Shown: piece by piece, positions 36,926 through 45,602 of the stretch
Layout of the letters: each line of letters starts with the position of its first letter
How positions within the stretch are numbered: the stretch's first letter is position 1
Assembly: GCA_963717125.1 (NCBI GenBank)
Contig: CAVQVG010000005.1
Location: 1-64,000 of the forward strand
DNA: 64,000 nucleotides
Origin: RYN-230 sp963717125
GTDB lineage: Bacteria; Actinomycetota; Actinomycetes; Streptosporangiales; Streptosporangiaceae
Direction: 5' to 3'
Program-made: the position numbers and the translations under genes
The notes under the pieces: model-generated
The model's input: only the letters and a program-made list of their open reading frames with translations
Database searches by the model: none
Told to the model about the DNA's origin: nothing

Positions 36926-38403
36926 CGGGTGCTCCGCCCGGCCAGCCAGTCCAGCGGCACGGTGGCCGCCACCTGCCGGCTGCCGTCGCTGACCATGACT
37001 TCGAGCGACGTGGCCGCCGGGTGCAGCGGCGGGACGAGCCGCATCTGGATCATCCCTTGCTGGCTGCCCCAGTGCATGCCGCTGACCAGGTGCCAGCGCC
37101 CGGCGGAATCACGGGCCCGCCAGGTGAGCGCGACCTGGCCGGGATCGCTGTGCGGGCCCAGGCCGTGCACCACCCATCCGTTGCCGTGCGGCGTCCAGCC
37201 GCTGGCCATCACGTGCAGGGTCGCGCCGTCACAGGCCGAGCGCAGCCCGGCCAGCGAGAACCAGGCCCCGCCGATCTCCGGCAGGTTGGCGGCGAACGCC
37301 ACCGCGCCCACCGGCCCGTCCGTGGCGTCCCCATCGGCCAGCATGCTGTGCCACGCCGCCGGCAACCCGGCGCGCGGGATCCGGCCGTCGGCGGGCAGGC
37401 CCAGGTCCACCCCGAGCCGCCAGCCGAGGCCGAGCAGCCGGGCCACGGCCGGATCGTCGGCGGCCAGCACGCCGCCGCCGGTCAGGTCGGTGATGAGCAG
37501 CGCGACCCGGGCCGCCAGCGACCGGCCGGCCGCCCGGCTGGCGGGCCCCGACGCCAGCAGCTCGTCCCCGGCCCGGTCGAGCAGCCGGGCCGCGGTCGCG
37601 ACCGGCGGAACTGGCTGCGTGGCCAGGCCGGCCGCCCACTCCGGGGTGGCCAGCCCGACCCGGACGTAGCGGCCGCGCGCGCCCGGGCCGATGTCCAGCC
37701 AGCGGATGCCGTCCGGTGGGGCCGGGGTCAGCCCAAGGTGGCAGTCCCACCACTCCCGGCCGTCCTCGATGCCCATGTCCCACAGCGCGGCCCGGTAGCT
37801 GACCCCCCGGTCATCGACGGCCGCGACCCCGTGAAACGGGGCGTGCTGGGGCCGCGGGGTGGCCGACCGGCGGGTCTGCCCGGCCCACCGGGTGGCGACT
37901 GTGATGGCCGCCTCGGTGCCGGTGCGGGCCAGCGCGAGCAGCTGCAGCTCGCCGTACCAGCCCTCGCGTTCGGGGGGCAGCGGCAGCGTGGCCCCGATAG
38001 GCACCGCGGCCGGTGCGTCCGGCGGGGCGGACGCCGCCGGGGGCCGGATCCAGCCCGGCCGGTGCGAGCTGGTCAGAAACGTCACGACCGATTGCCGCAC
38101 CGCGGCCGGCTGGCTGGGCTGGCCCAGGCCGGCCGGGGGCTGGACCTGCCAGCCGGGCGAGCGGAGGGTCAGCATCGCCGGCAGCGGGTCGCCCGCGCGC
38201 AGCGCGCAGGCGGCCTGGTAGTCAGCCACCACCCGCCAGGCGGCTTCCAGGCCGATGGCGTCGGCCGAGGCCAGCGCGGTCGCGGCCAGGGCCACCCGGT
38301 GTGGTTGCGATCCCGGGCCGGGGAACCCCGGGGCCCGGCGCAGCTCGGCCTCGGCCAGCAGCCGCAGGTACGTTTCCGCCTGCTCCGCACCGCCTGCCGT
38401 CAT
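36922..38403 (-). CDS. Unknown protein, paralog of the next gene upstream
   Basis: A 493-residue protein of unknown function, clearly paralogous to the frameshifted gene at 38437-39860. Both start with a short helical domain (AETYLRLLAEAELRR), and both carry two similar beta-rich repeats. The first ends PPDGIRWLDIGPG; the second has ARDSAGRWHL and ends PPLHPAATSLEVMVSDG. The repeated D-G-R-x-Y/W and L-x-P-x-P-P pattern suggests an internal duplication of an Ig-like sandwich. The ATG at 38403 has GGAGG five bases upstream, formed by an earlier ATG at 38415. Confidence 0.7.
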   Translation of the reverse strand: MTAGGAEQAETYLRLLAEAELRRAPGFPGPGSQPHRVALAATALASADAIGLEAAWRVVADYQAACALRAGDPLPAMLTLRSPGWQVQPPAGLGQPSQPAAVRQSVVTFLTSSHRPGWIRPPAASAPPDAPAAVPIGATLPLPPEREGWYGELQLLALARTGTEAAITVATRWAGQTRRSATPRPQHAPFHGVAAVDDRGVSYRAALWDMGIEDGREWWDCHLGLTPAPPDGIRWLDIGPGARGRYVRVGLATPEWAAGLATQPVPPVATAARLLDRAGDELLASGPASRAAGRSLAARVALLITDLTGGGVLAADDPAVARLLGLGWRLGVDLGLPADGRIPRAGLPAAWHSMLADGDATDGPVGAVAFAANLPEIGGAWFSLAGLRSACDGATLHVMASGWTPHGNGWVVHGLGPHSDPGQVALTWRARDSAGRWHLVSGMHWGSQQGMIQMRLVPPLHPAATSLEVMVSDGSRQVAATVPLDWLAGRSTR

Positions 38404-38436
38404 GCACGCCTCCATCGGACCCGCGCTCCCAGCAGC

Positions 38437-39860
38437 CTAGCCCGGTGCGCGGGCGGACTCATCCGGCCAGCGGAGCGGCACCGACACGGTGACCCGGGAC
38501 GCCGAGCCGGTCAGGATGATGTCCAGCGACCTCGCGTCGGGGGGCAGCGGCGGCGTGAACTCCACCTGAAACGTCCGGGCCAGCGGGTGGTACGGGCTGG
38601 TCCGGCCGACGTGCCACCGCCCGGTGTCGTCTCTGGCCCACCAGGAGAACGGCTGGCCGGGGCGGAACACCTGCGGCCCGGGCTGGCATCCCCACGCGGC
38701 TACCGGCATGCTCAGCTGGCGTTCCCAGGACGACAGGCCGGCCAGCACGAATCTGGCCCCGTCGATCTCGGGCAGCACGGCGGCCAGCGGCGCGACGCCG
38801 GTCCGCCCCTCCCCGGGCCCGTCCCGGCGCTGGGCCAGCACGCTGGCCCACGGGCCGGGCAGCCCGGCGGCCTGAGCCCGGGCCGCGAGGTTGCCGCGCA
38901 CCTCGATGGAGCGGTGCTGGCACAGTGCCGCGAGGCGCGCGGCGGCCATGCTGTCGGCGGGCAGCGCGTGCACGGCGCGCAGCGCGGTCTCCACCTCAGC
39001 CAGGCTGGCGGCCAGCGGGGTAGCCGCCATGCCCACCATGCTTCCGCCGCCCAGCAAAGTGTCCGCCACCGCCCCGAGCAGGTGATCGCCGGCCGACGCC
39101 AGTGGGATGGGCTGGCTGGTCACCCGGGCCGCCGGATCCGGCTGAGCCAGCCGTATCCGGCGGCCCGGGCCGGCCCGGTCGGCATGTCCAGCCACCGGAT
39201 GCCGCGCGGCGGGACGGGGGAGATGCTGAGCACGCCGTACTGGTGCCAGCCCCCTTCGGCGCTCTGGTAGTCGAGCCGGTAGTGACGGCCCTGGTCGTCG
39301 GTCAGCCCGGAGCCGCCGAACGGGGGGAAGCTGGGCTGCCCGGCCGCGCTGCCGGGCAGGCTGGCGGCTTCCCGCCAGGTGCTGACGAACGTGGTGACGA
39401 TCATCGCGCAGTCCGGGCCGAGGATCAGCGACTGCAGGTGCACCTCACCCAGGTAGCCATCCCGCTGGGCCGGGATCACCGCGGTCATGGGAACGGCCTG
39501 GTAGACGCCCGGGGGCGGCGGCACCGCGACCTGGCCCGGCCCGGACGCGATGCGGCCAGGGACCGCTGGGCCGCCGGGCGGGACGGGGGGCAGCAGGCTC
39601 CCCGCCGGGACCAGCCCGCGGACGGCCAGCGCGGCGGCGAACTCGCTGAGCACCGACGAGGCCGTCGCGTCGCCGATGGCACCGACCAGGTGCAGGGCGT
39701 TAAGCACGGCTTTGATCCGGAGCAGGCCCTGTTCCCCGGGTGGCGTGCCGCCCAGCTTGAAGTCCTCGTCCGGCCACAGGTGCCGGGGCGCCGTGGCGGC
39801 TTGGCGGAGCTGGGCCTCGGCCAGCAGCCGGACGTGCGTCTCGGCGGTCGCGCTAGGCAC
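38437..39860 (-). pseudogene. Paralog of 36922-38403, frameshifted
   Basis: Two overlapping frames make one paralog of the 493-residue neighbour. The first, from the GTG at 39860, reads AETHVRLLAEAQLRQAA and ends RGIRWLDMPTGPARAAG. The second carries RRIRLAQPDPAARVTSQP and the C-terminal repeat (ARDDTGRWHVGRTS, PPLPPDARSLDIIL). The frame break is in the GC run at 39161-39175; one missing base would restore about 475 codons. It could be two separate half-proteins, but the neighbour's continuous sequence argues for a single broken gene. The start overlaps the ligD-type stop by eight bases. Confidence 0.65.
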
Positions 39861-41169
39861 CCGGCCGGCCGCCGCCGCGGGCCCACGGGTCGTAGTCCAC
39901 CTCAAGCGGTTCCTGCGGCGGCCGCTGGTCGGCCGGCACGTTGCGCAGGTTCAGCCGGATCCTGGTCCAGGTGGAACTGCGCCCGCGCATCGAATCGACC
40001 AGCACGTCGGGTGCTTTCAGGTAGTCCCAGACCTGCGGATGCCGCTCCTTCCACCGGTCCAGCCCGGCCATCGCCTCGTCCTTGGTCGCGGCCCGGGCCA
40101 CCTCGATGAGCGGCATCGTGGACTGGCGCCGCCCGGACGCCCGGGCCGGCGTCCCGCCCGGCGCGGGCGCGGCCCGGCGCTTGGACGGCTGGACCCGGGG
40201 CGGCTCGCCGGCCTGCTTGTCGTAGTGCGGCGGCCAGGGGGCATCGGGCAGCCCGGCCGCCTCGTCCCGCGCGGCCAGGTCGAGCAGCGCGGCCAGCGAG
40301 CCGGCCGCGTCGTCCATCCCCGCCCACGGGTCACCGAGCTGGGCGAAACGCGCCGGCACGGTGTCGATGGTGAACGCCTCCGGCTGGCAGTCCGGCACCT
40401 CGGGCCAGGACAGCGGGGTGGACACCCGGGCATCGCGGGTGGGCCGGACCGAGTACGCCGAAGCCACCGTGCGGTCCTTCGCGTTCTGGTTGTAGTCGAT
40501 GAAGACCCCGTGCCGCTCCTCCTTCCACCACTTGGCCGTGGCCAGCTCGGGTGCCCGCCGCTCCACCTCCCGGGCCAGCGCCACCGCGGCCCGCCGGACC
40601 TCGCTGAAGTCCCAGTGCCGCTCGATGCGGGCGTAGATGTGGAAGCCCCGGGAGCCGGAGGTCTTCGGCCAGCCGGTCAGCCCGAAGTCCGCCAGCACGT
40701 CCCGGGTGACGAGCGCCACCTGGCGGATCTGCGGCCACTCCACCCCGGGGACCGGGTCCAGGTCCACCCGGAGCTCATCCGGATGGTCCAGGTCGTCGGC
40801 CCGCACCGGGTGCGGGTTGAGGTCGATGCAGCCAAGATTGGCCATCCAGGCCAATGCGGCAGCGTCGTGCGGCACCACTTCCACCGCGGACCGGCCGGAC
40901 GGGAACCGCAGCTCCACCGTATCCACCCAGGCTGGCCGGGACTCCGGGGCCCGCTTCTGGAAGAACGGCTCACCCTCGGCGCCGTTCACGAACCGCTTCA
41001 GCACCACCGGCCGGCCGGCCACCCCGAGCAGCGCCCCGCCGGCCACGCTCAGGTAGTACCGCACCAGGTCCAGCTTGGTGTGCCCGGTATGCGGGAAGTA
41101 GACCTTGCCCGGGTTGGAGACGGCCACCTCGCGGCCTGCCACCTGGAGGGTCTCCTTGCGCTGCGCCAT
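39853..41169 (-). CDS. LigD-type NHEJ DNA polymerase domain protein
   Basis: A 438-residue stand-alone archaeo-eukaryotic-primase-type polymerase like the PolDom of LigD in bacterial non-homologous end joining. The N-terminus has REVAVSNPGKVYFPHTGHTK. The metal-binding DLDP is in RVDLDPVPG. The nucleotide site follows in SGSRGFHIYARI, and YNQNAKDRTVASAYSVRP is diagnostic. A ~120-residue C-terminal extension (MPLIEVARAATKDEAMAG onward) lies beyond the domain. No ligase, nuclease or Ku gene is in the window. The ATG at 41169 is chosen. Its place at the head of an operon with MoxR/VWA genes is unusual. Confidence 0.9.
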   Translation of the reverse strand: MAQRKETLQVAGREVAVSNPGKVYFPHTGHTKLDLVRYYLSVAGGALLGVAGRPVVLKRFVNGAEGEPFFQKRAPESRPAWVDTVELRFPSGRSAVEVVPHDAAALAWMANLGCIDLNPHPVRADDLDHPDELRVDLDPVPGVEWPQIRQVALVTRDVLADFGLTGWPKTSGSRGFHIYARIERHWDFSEVRRAAVALAREVERRAPELATAKWWKEERHGVFIDYNQNAKDRTVASAYSVRPTRDARVSTPLSWPEVPDCQPEAFTIDTVPARFAQLGDPWAGMDDAAGSLAALLDLAARDEAAGLPDAPWPPHYDKQAGEPPRVQPSKRRAAPAPGGTPARASGRRQSTMPLIEVARAATKDEAMAGLDRWKERHPQVWDYLKAPDVLVDSMRGRSSTWTRIRLNLRNVPADQRPPQEPLEVDYDPWARGGGRPGA

Positions 41170-41270
41170 GGCGCCACGATAACCGGCGGCGGCCGGGCCG
41201 GCCCTTGTCCGCCCACGCCCCGGGTGTTTGACTGGCCGGAGGCGCACGGCTGGTCCCGGGGGTGACGACC

Positions 41271-42311
41271 ATGTACGTCCGGATGTACACGCTGGCCGGT
41301 GACCCGGCCCGTCTCGTGGAGGCCACCACCTACCTGGAGGACAAGGTCCGGCCGCAGGTGGAAGCCCAGCTGGGCAGCCGGGGGATGGCCGTGTCGAGCA
41401 AGGCGGACCTGGGGGTCTGCCTGGTCAGCACGTACTGGGATTCGGCGGACGCGATGGCGGCCAGCGAGCGGGCCGTGGAGGTGCCGCACAAGGAGCTGAC
41501 CGACGTGATGAGCGGGACCGTGGCGGCCGAGGAGTATGAGGTCCCGGTGTTCATCCGCCAGTCCCGCCCGGGGCCCGGCGCCGGCGTCCGGCTGACCAGG
41601 GTCGACGGCGAGCCGTCCCAGATGAGCGCGGCGGTCGAGGAATTCCGGCACCACGTGGGGCCGGCGCTGCTCGACATGCCCGGGTTGTGCAGCGCGCAGT
41701 TCCTGGTGGAGCGCGGGACCGGCCACTGCGTAGTGATATCCACGTGGGAGGACATGGACCTCATGGCGTCCATCCGGTCCCAGGCGGCGGCCCTGCGCGC
41801 CGACGTGGCCGCGCTGACCCGGGCCCAGGTCCGCTCTGTGGAGGAGTACATGCTGAACTTCTCCACGGTCCGCGAGGGCGACAACATCAGCCTGATCGAG
41901 CGCGAGGTCGCGCTGTGGAACGAGCGGGACCAGGCGGGCTGGCTGGCCCTGGCCGACCTGAACAAGCTGGAGTTCACCGCACCGGGCGGGTTGCAGCTGT
42001 CCGGCCGGGCAGCGGCCGACGTCCTATGGAGCACCTGGAACGACGCGTTCCCGGACAACCGGCTGACCACGGTGAGCCGGCACGCCGACGACCGGGGCGG
42101 GGTGTTCGAGGGCCGGTTCGTCGGCACGCACTCCGGCTACCTCCGCGGCCCGGCGGGCGACATCGGCCCGACCGGCCGGATGGTGGACGCCAGGTTCGCG
42201 GTGGTCCACGAGTGCAACGACGGCAAGATCACCAGTACCCACCTCTACTACGACCAGGCCGATCTGCTGGCCCAGCTGGGGGTGCCGGCGGACCCGGCGG
42301 GCCTGAGCTGA
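41271..42311 (+). CDS. Dimeric-barrel/SnoaL-like fusion protein
   Basis: A 346-residue cytoplasmic protein made of two N-terminal antibiotic-biosynthesis-monooxygenase-like alpha-beta barrels (VRMYTLAGDPARLVEATTYL; LCSAQFLVERGTGHCVVISTWED) and a C-terminal SnoaL-like/NTF2-fold domain (ALWNERDQAGWLALADLNKLEF; DGKITSTHLYYDQADLLAQLG). Such folds bind small aromatic or polyketide ligands. The ATG at 41271 has GGGGGTG six bases upstream; a GTG at 41262 is possible. The substrate is unknown. Confidence 0.78.
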   Translation: MYVRMYTLAGDPARLVEATTYLEDKVRPQVEAQLGSRGMAVSSKADLGVCLVSTYWDSADAMAASERAVEVPHKELTDVMSGTVAAEEYEVPVFIRQSRPGPGAGVRLTRVDGEPSQMSAAVEEFRHHVGPALLDMPGLCSAQFLVERGTGHCVVISTWEDMDLMASIRSQAAALRADVAALTRAQVRSVEEYMLNFSTVREGDNISLIEREVALWNERDQAGWLALADLNKLEFTAPGGLQLSGRAAADVLWSTWNDAFPDNRLTTVSRHADDRGGVFEGRFVGTHSGYLRGPAGDIGPTGRMVDARFAVVHECNDGKITSTHLYYDQADLLAQLGVPADPAGLS

Positions 42312-42399
42312 GCCAGTTCCGCCGCCGGTCAGCCGCGCAGGGCGGGAAGATCGCGGGCTATCCAGCCGGACAGTCGCTCCCGCCGGGGAAGATGGTCGG

Positions 42400-42909
42400 G
42401 TGAGGGTGATCGTGCTGGCGGACACGCACGCGCCGCGGCGCTGGCGGTTCTGCCCGCCCGCGGTGGCCGAGCAGTTGCGCGGGGCGGACCTGATCCTGCA
42501 CGCCGGGGACGTGTGCACCGCGGCCACCCTGGATGAGCTGGCCGGTTATGCGCCGGTGCGCGCCGTGCTGGGCAACAACGACGGCCCGGACGTGGCCGCC
42601 TGGGGTGCGACCGGCACGCTGGAGCTGGACCTGGGCGGGCTGAGCGTGGCGATGCTGCACGATTCCGGGACGGCCACCCGCCAGGCCCGGCTGCGGCGCC
42701 GCTTCCCCGCCGCGGACCTGGTCGTCTTCGGGCACTCGCACATCCCGCTGAACCACGCCGAGAACGGGCAGCGGATCTTCAACCCTGGCTCGCCCACCGA
42801 CCGGCGCCGCCAGCCGCGCGGCACCATCGGCGTGTTGCGCATCGAGCACGGCCAGTTGCTGTCGGCCGAGATCATCCCGGTCACCCCGCCGCCTGATGGG
42901 GCCGGCTGA
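42400..42909 (+). CDS. YfcE/MJ0936 family metallophosphoesterase
   Basis: A 169-residue calcineurin-like phosphoesterase. The two-metal site is complete: LADTH (start), HAGDV, GNND, HDSG and GHSHIP, followed by the family ending NPGSPTDRR. The fold cleaves phosphodiesters or phosphomonoesters; the natural substrate of this class is not fixed. The GTG start at 42400 gives the usual family N-terminus. The gene stands alone, convergent with lysS. Confidence 0.88.
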   Translation: MRVIVLADTHAPRRWRFCPPAVAEQLRGADLILHAGDVCTAATLDELAGYAPVRAVLGNNDGPDVAAWGATGTLELDLGGLSVAMLHDSGTATRQARLRRRFPAADLVVFGHSHIPLNHAENGQRIFNPGSPTDRRRQPRGTIGVLRIEHGQLLSAEIIPVTPPPDGAG

Positions 42910-42942
42910 CGGCACCGGCCGCTGGCGGGCGTTAGGTAGCGA

Positions 42943-44547
42943 TTAGGGTTGGCGGGTCTCCAGCGGGCGGAGCAGCGGGAAGATCTGGCACTCGCGCACG
43001 CTCTTGTCCATGAAGAACGCGAACACCCGCTCGCTCATCCCGAAACCGCACGCGGGCGGCATGCCGTACTCCAGCGCTTCGACGAAGTCCGGGTCGGGCA
43101 TCTGCGCCTCGGCGTCGCCCGCCTCGCGCATGGCCTGCTGCTCCGCGAACCGCCGGGCCTGCTCCAGCGGGTCGTTCAGCTCGCTGTAGCCGTTACCGAG
43201 TTCGCTGCCCGCCACGATGACGTGGAACCGCTCCACGATGCCGGGCCGGTCCGGGCGGGCCTTGGCCAAGGGGGACACGTCGAGCGGCTCGTTGACCAGG
43301 AAGCCCGGGCCGGCCAGGCTGCGGCGGCAGTGCTTCCACAGCGCGTCCATCGCGCGGGCCCGGTTCAGGCCGTCCCGGTCCACCACGATGCCCAGCTCAT
43401 CGATGGTGGCGACCAGCTTGTCGGTGGCGGCGGAGGCCACGTCGAACCCGAGGATCTGGCTGATCGTTTCGTAGTAGTCGTACCGGGCCCAGTCGGCGCC
43501 CAGATCGACCTGGTACTCGCGGCCGTTCCGGTGCAGGGTGCAGGCCAGTGTGCCGAACGTCGCGCTGATCACGTGCCGGAACAGGTCCTCGACCAGCCGC
43601 ATGCCGGTCTCGTAGTTGGCGTACGCCCAGTAGAACTCCATCTGGTCGTAGTCGTTGAGGTGCTCGCGGCTCTGGTTCTCGTTCCGGAACTGCCGTCCGA
43701 TCTCGAACGTCTTTTCCAGCCCGCCGACCAGCAGCCGCTTCTGCCACAGCTCACCCATGGAGATGCGCAGGCAGACCTCGGTGTCCAGGTAGTTGTGGTG
43801 GGCGGTGAACGGCCGCGCGTCGGCCCCGCCGGTGGTCAGCTCCAGCGCCGGGGTCTGCACCTCGGTGAAGCCGCGGTCCTCCAGGAACCGGCGCATCGAG
43901 CGCCAGAACCTGGCCTTGGCGTAGATCATCTCCTGGATCTCCCGGTGCAGCAGGATGTCCAGGTAGCGCTGGCGTAGCAGGACTTCCTCGTTGGTCAGCC
44001 CGGAGTGCTTGTCCGGCAGCGGGCGCAGCGACTTGGTGAGGATGGTCACCGACCGGGCGGCCACCGACCGCTCGCCGGTCTTGGTCGCCAGCCGGTAGCC
44101 CTCGACGGCGATGAAGTCCCCGATGTCGAGCAGCTTGGTGAGCGCCTTGTAGCCCGGTACATGATCATCGGGCAGGTCCCGGCGGGAGATCATGAACTGC
44201 ATCTCGCCGCTCTCGTCGTGCAGCTTGCCGAACGTGAGGTTGCCCATCGGGCGGAGCAGCATGATCCGGCCGGCGATGGCCACCGGCTCGCCGTCGGGCA
44301 GCTCGCGGGCGTCGGCGATGGCGGTCCGGGTGACCGCGTCCGGCGGGTACGGGTCTACGCCGAGCTCGCGCAGCTGGTGCACCTTGCCGATGCGCTGCTG
44401 CCGGATCTCGCCCAGCACGTCGGCCCGGCTGGCCTGGTCCTGGTCCTGGTCCTGGTCCTGGTCCTGGTCCTGGTCCTGGTCCTGGTCCTGGTCGTGGTCG
44501 TGATCGAGGCGGCTGGCCGGGTTGCTCGTGCTGTGCTCGCCTGACAC
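42943..44547 (-). CDS. lysS: Lysyl-tRNA synthetase, class II
   Basis: A 534-residue enzyme that charges tRNA-Lys. It has an N-terminal OB-fold anticodon domain (PVAIAGRIMLLRPMGNLTFG), motif 2 (FEIGRQFRNENQSREHLNDY) and motif 3 near the end. Motif 3 reads GFGMSERVF rather than the usual GxGIDRL type, and the tail is IFPLLRPL. Residues 14-37 are a simple repeat of Asp-Gln (D-H-D-H then ten D-Q) from the hexanucleotide tract. The GTG at 44547 is chosen by length; GTG at 44565 is another option. A second, standard lysS may exist elsewhere. Confidence 0.88.
   Translation of the reverse strand: MSGEHSTSNPASRLDHDHDQDQDQDQDQDQDQDQDQDQASRADVLGEIRQQRIGKVHQLRELGVDPYPPDAVTRTAIADARELPDGEPVAIAGRIMLLRPMGNLTFGKLHDESGEMQFMISRRDLPDDHVPGYKALTKLLDIGDFIAVEGYRLATKTGERSVAARSVTILTKSLRPLPDKHSGLTNEEVLLRQRYLDILLHREIQEMIYAKARFWRSMRRFLEDRGFTEVQTPALELTTGGADARPFTAHHNYLDTEVCLRISMGELWQKRLLVGGLEKTFEIGRQFRNENQSREHLNDYDQMEFYWAYANYETGMRLVEDLFRHVISATFGTLACTLHRNGREYQVDLGADWARYDYYETISQILGFDVASAATDKLVATIDELGIVVDRDGLNRARAMDALWKHCRRSLAGPGFLVNEPLDVSPLAKARPDRPGIVERFHVIVAGSELGNGYSELNDPLEQARRFAEQQAMREAGDAEAQMPDPDFVEALEYGMPPACGFGMSERVFAFFMDKSVRECQIFPLLRPLETRQP
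44434..44493 (+). repeat. Hexanucleotide microsatellite (CTGGTC)10
   Basis: Ten perfect tandem CTGGTC units, followed by two degenerate ones to 44505, lie inside the lysS coding region. The period is a multiple of three, so copy-number change lengthens or shortens the Asp-Gln tract without a frameshift. Confidence 0.97.
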
Positions 44548-44740
44548 TGTCCGCTGGCCCTTCACCGTGATTTGCCCGCGTGGCCCAGATGGGCCGTTCG
44601 GCCGTCGGCACAGTATCCCGCACCGGAGGGCATGGCTCCGCGCCGTGCCGGGCGGGGGAGGCGCAGCGGAGCTGCCCGCGGATCGAGTGATATAACATTG
44701 AGTTGTTGTGTGACTACGCAAGGTGGTCTCGGGGGCAGGG

Positions 44741-45145
44741 ATGCGATCGCGCTGGCCCGACTCGCCTCGCGGGGCCACGTCAGCCAGCGTGCTGTACATC
44801 GAAGACGATGAAGACAACCTCCGGCTGGTGGCCCGGATCCTGGGCCGCTACCGGGCCGGGACCGAGTTGCTGGTGGCGCTGACCGGGCGGGACGGCGTGC
44901 GGGCCGCCATCGACGCGCGGCCGGGACTGATCCTGCTGGACAACCGGCTGCCCGACGCGACCGGCGCCGACGTGCTGCGCCAGCTGGCCAGCAGCGAAGC
45001 CACCGCGCAGATCCCGGTGATCATGCTGAGCGGTGACTCCAGCCAGTTGACCATCGCCGGGCTGCTCGACGGCGGGGCGGCCGGGTTCCTGGCCAAGCCG
45101 TTCACGGTGCCGGAGTTCATCGCGACGGTGAATCGCTTCGTGTAG
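44741..45145 (+). CDS. Single-domain response regulator
   Basis: A 134-residue CheY-like receiver without an output domain. It has VLYIEDDEDN (acidic pocket), the phospho-acceptor in LILLDNRLPDATG, the conserved threonine/serine in MLSGDSS, and the lysine in FLAKPF. It could act through protein contact in a phosphorelay. No partner kinase is adjacent. The ATG at 44741 adds a short polar N-terminus; a GTG at 44723 is possible. It is divergent from lysS. Confidence 0.83.
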   Translation: MRSRWPDSPRGATSASVLYIEDDEDNLRLVARILGRYRAGTELLVALTGRDGVRAAIDARPGLILLDNRLPDATGADVLRQLASSEATAQIPVIMLSGDSSQLTIAGLLDGGAAGFLAKPFTVPEFIATVNRFV

Positions 45146-45158
45146 CAGGATGGACGGC

Positions 45159-45602
45159 ATGCGCCTGGATGCCGGGGCCGCGCGGCGGCTGTTCGCCAGC
45201 GCCGCCGTGGCCCGGCTGGCCACGGTGAGCCCGGCGGGCCACCCGCACCTCGTCCCGGTCACCTTCGTGCTGGACAGCGACCCGGACCGGGGCGACCGGC
45301 TGTACACCGCGGTGGACGCCAAGCCGAAGACCACCACCCGGCTGCAGCGGCTGCGTAACATCCAGGCGCACCCGCGGGTCGCGCTGCTGGCCGACCACTA
45401 CGCGGACGACTGGACCCAGCTGTGGTGGGTCCGGGCCGACGGCCGGGCGGCGGTGCTCGACGCCGCGGCGGAGCTGGCCGGCCCGGTTCGCCTGCTGACG
45501 GCGCGTTACCCGCAGTACGCGGCCCAGCCCCCGCCGGGGCCGGTCATCGCGGTTCGGGTGGACCGCTGGACTGGCTGGGCCGCGACGCCGGGGGAGAGCT
45601 AG
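45159..45602 (+). CDS. TIGR03668 PPOX-class F420-dependent oxidoreductase
   Basis: A 147-residue split-barrel flavin/F420-binding protein of the actinobacterial TIGR03668 type. Motifs are ARLATVSPAGHPHLVPVTFVL, VDAKPKTTTRLQRLRNIQAHPRVALL and WTQLWWVRADGRAAVL. The family reduces unsaturated substrates with F420H2; the substrate is unknown. An ATG at 45150 would add three residues. Its 3' end overlaps the glycosyltransferase gene tail to tail by 59 bases. Confidence 0.87.
   Translation: MRLDAGAARRLFASAAVARLATVSPAGHPHLVPVTFVLDSDPDRGDRLYTAVDAKPKTTTRLQRLRNIQAHPRVALLADHYADDWTQLWWVRADGRAAVLDAAAELAGPVRLLTARYPQYAAQPPPGPVIAVRVDRWTGWAATPGES

Noticed and set aside
41255..41270. Further copy of the dispersed repeat at the ABM/SnoaL gene start
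   Set aside because: Only a CGGGGGTGACGACC string matches, too short to separate from chance in GC-rich DNA.
44434..44505. CRISPR-like repeat array
   Set aside because: It is a contiguous 6-bp microsatellite with no spacers.
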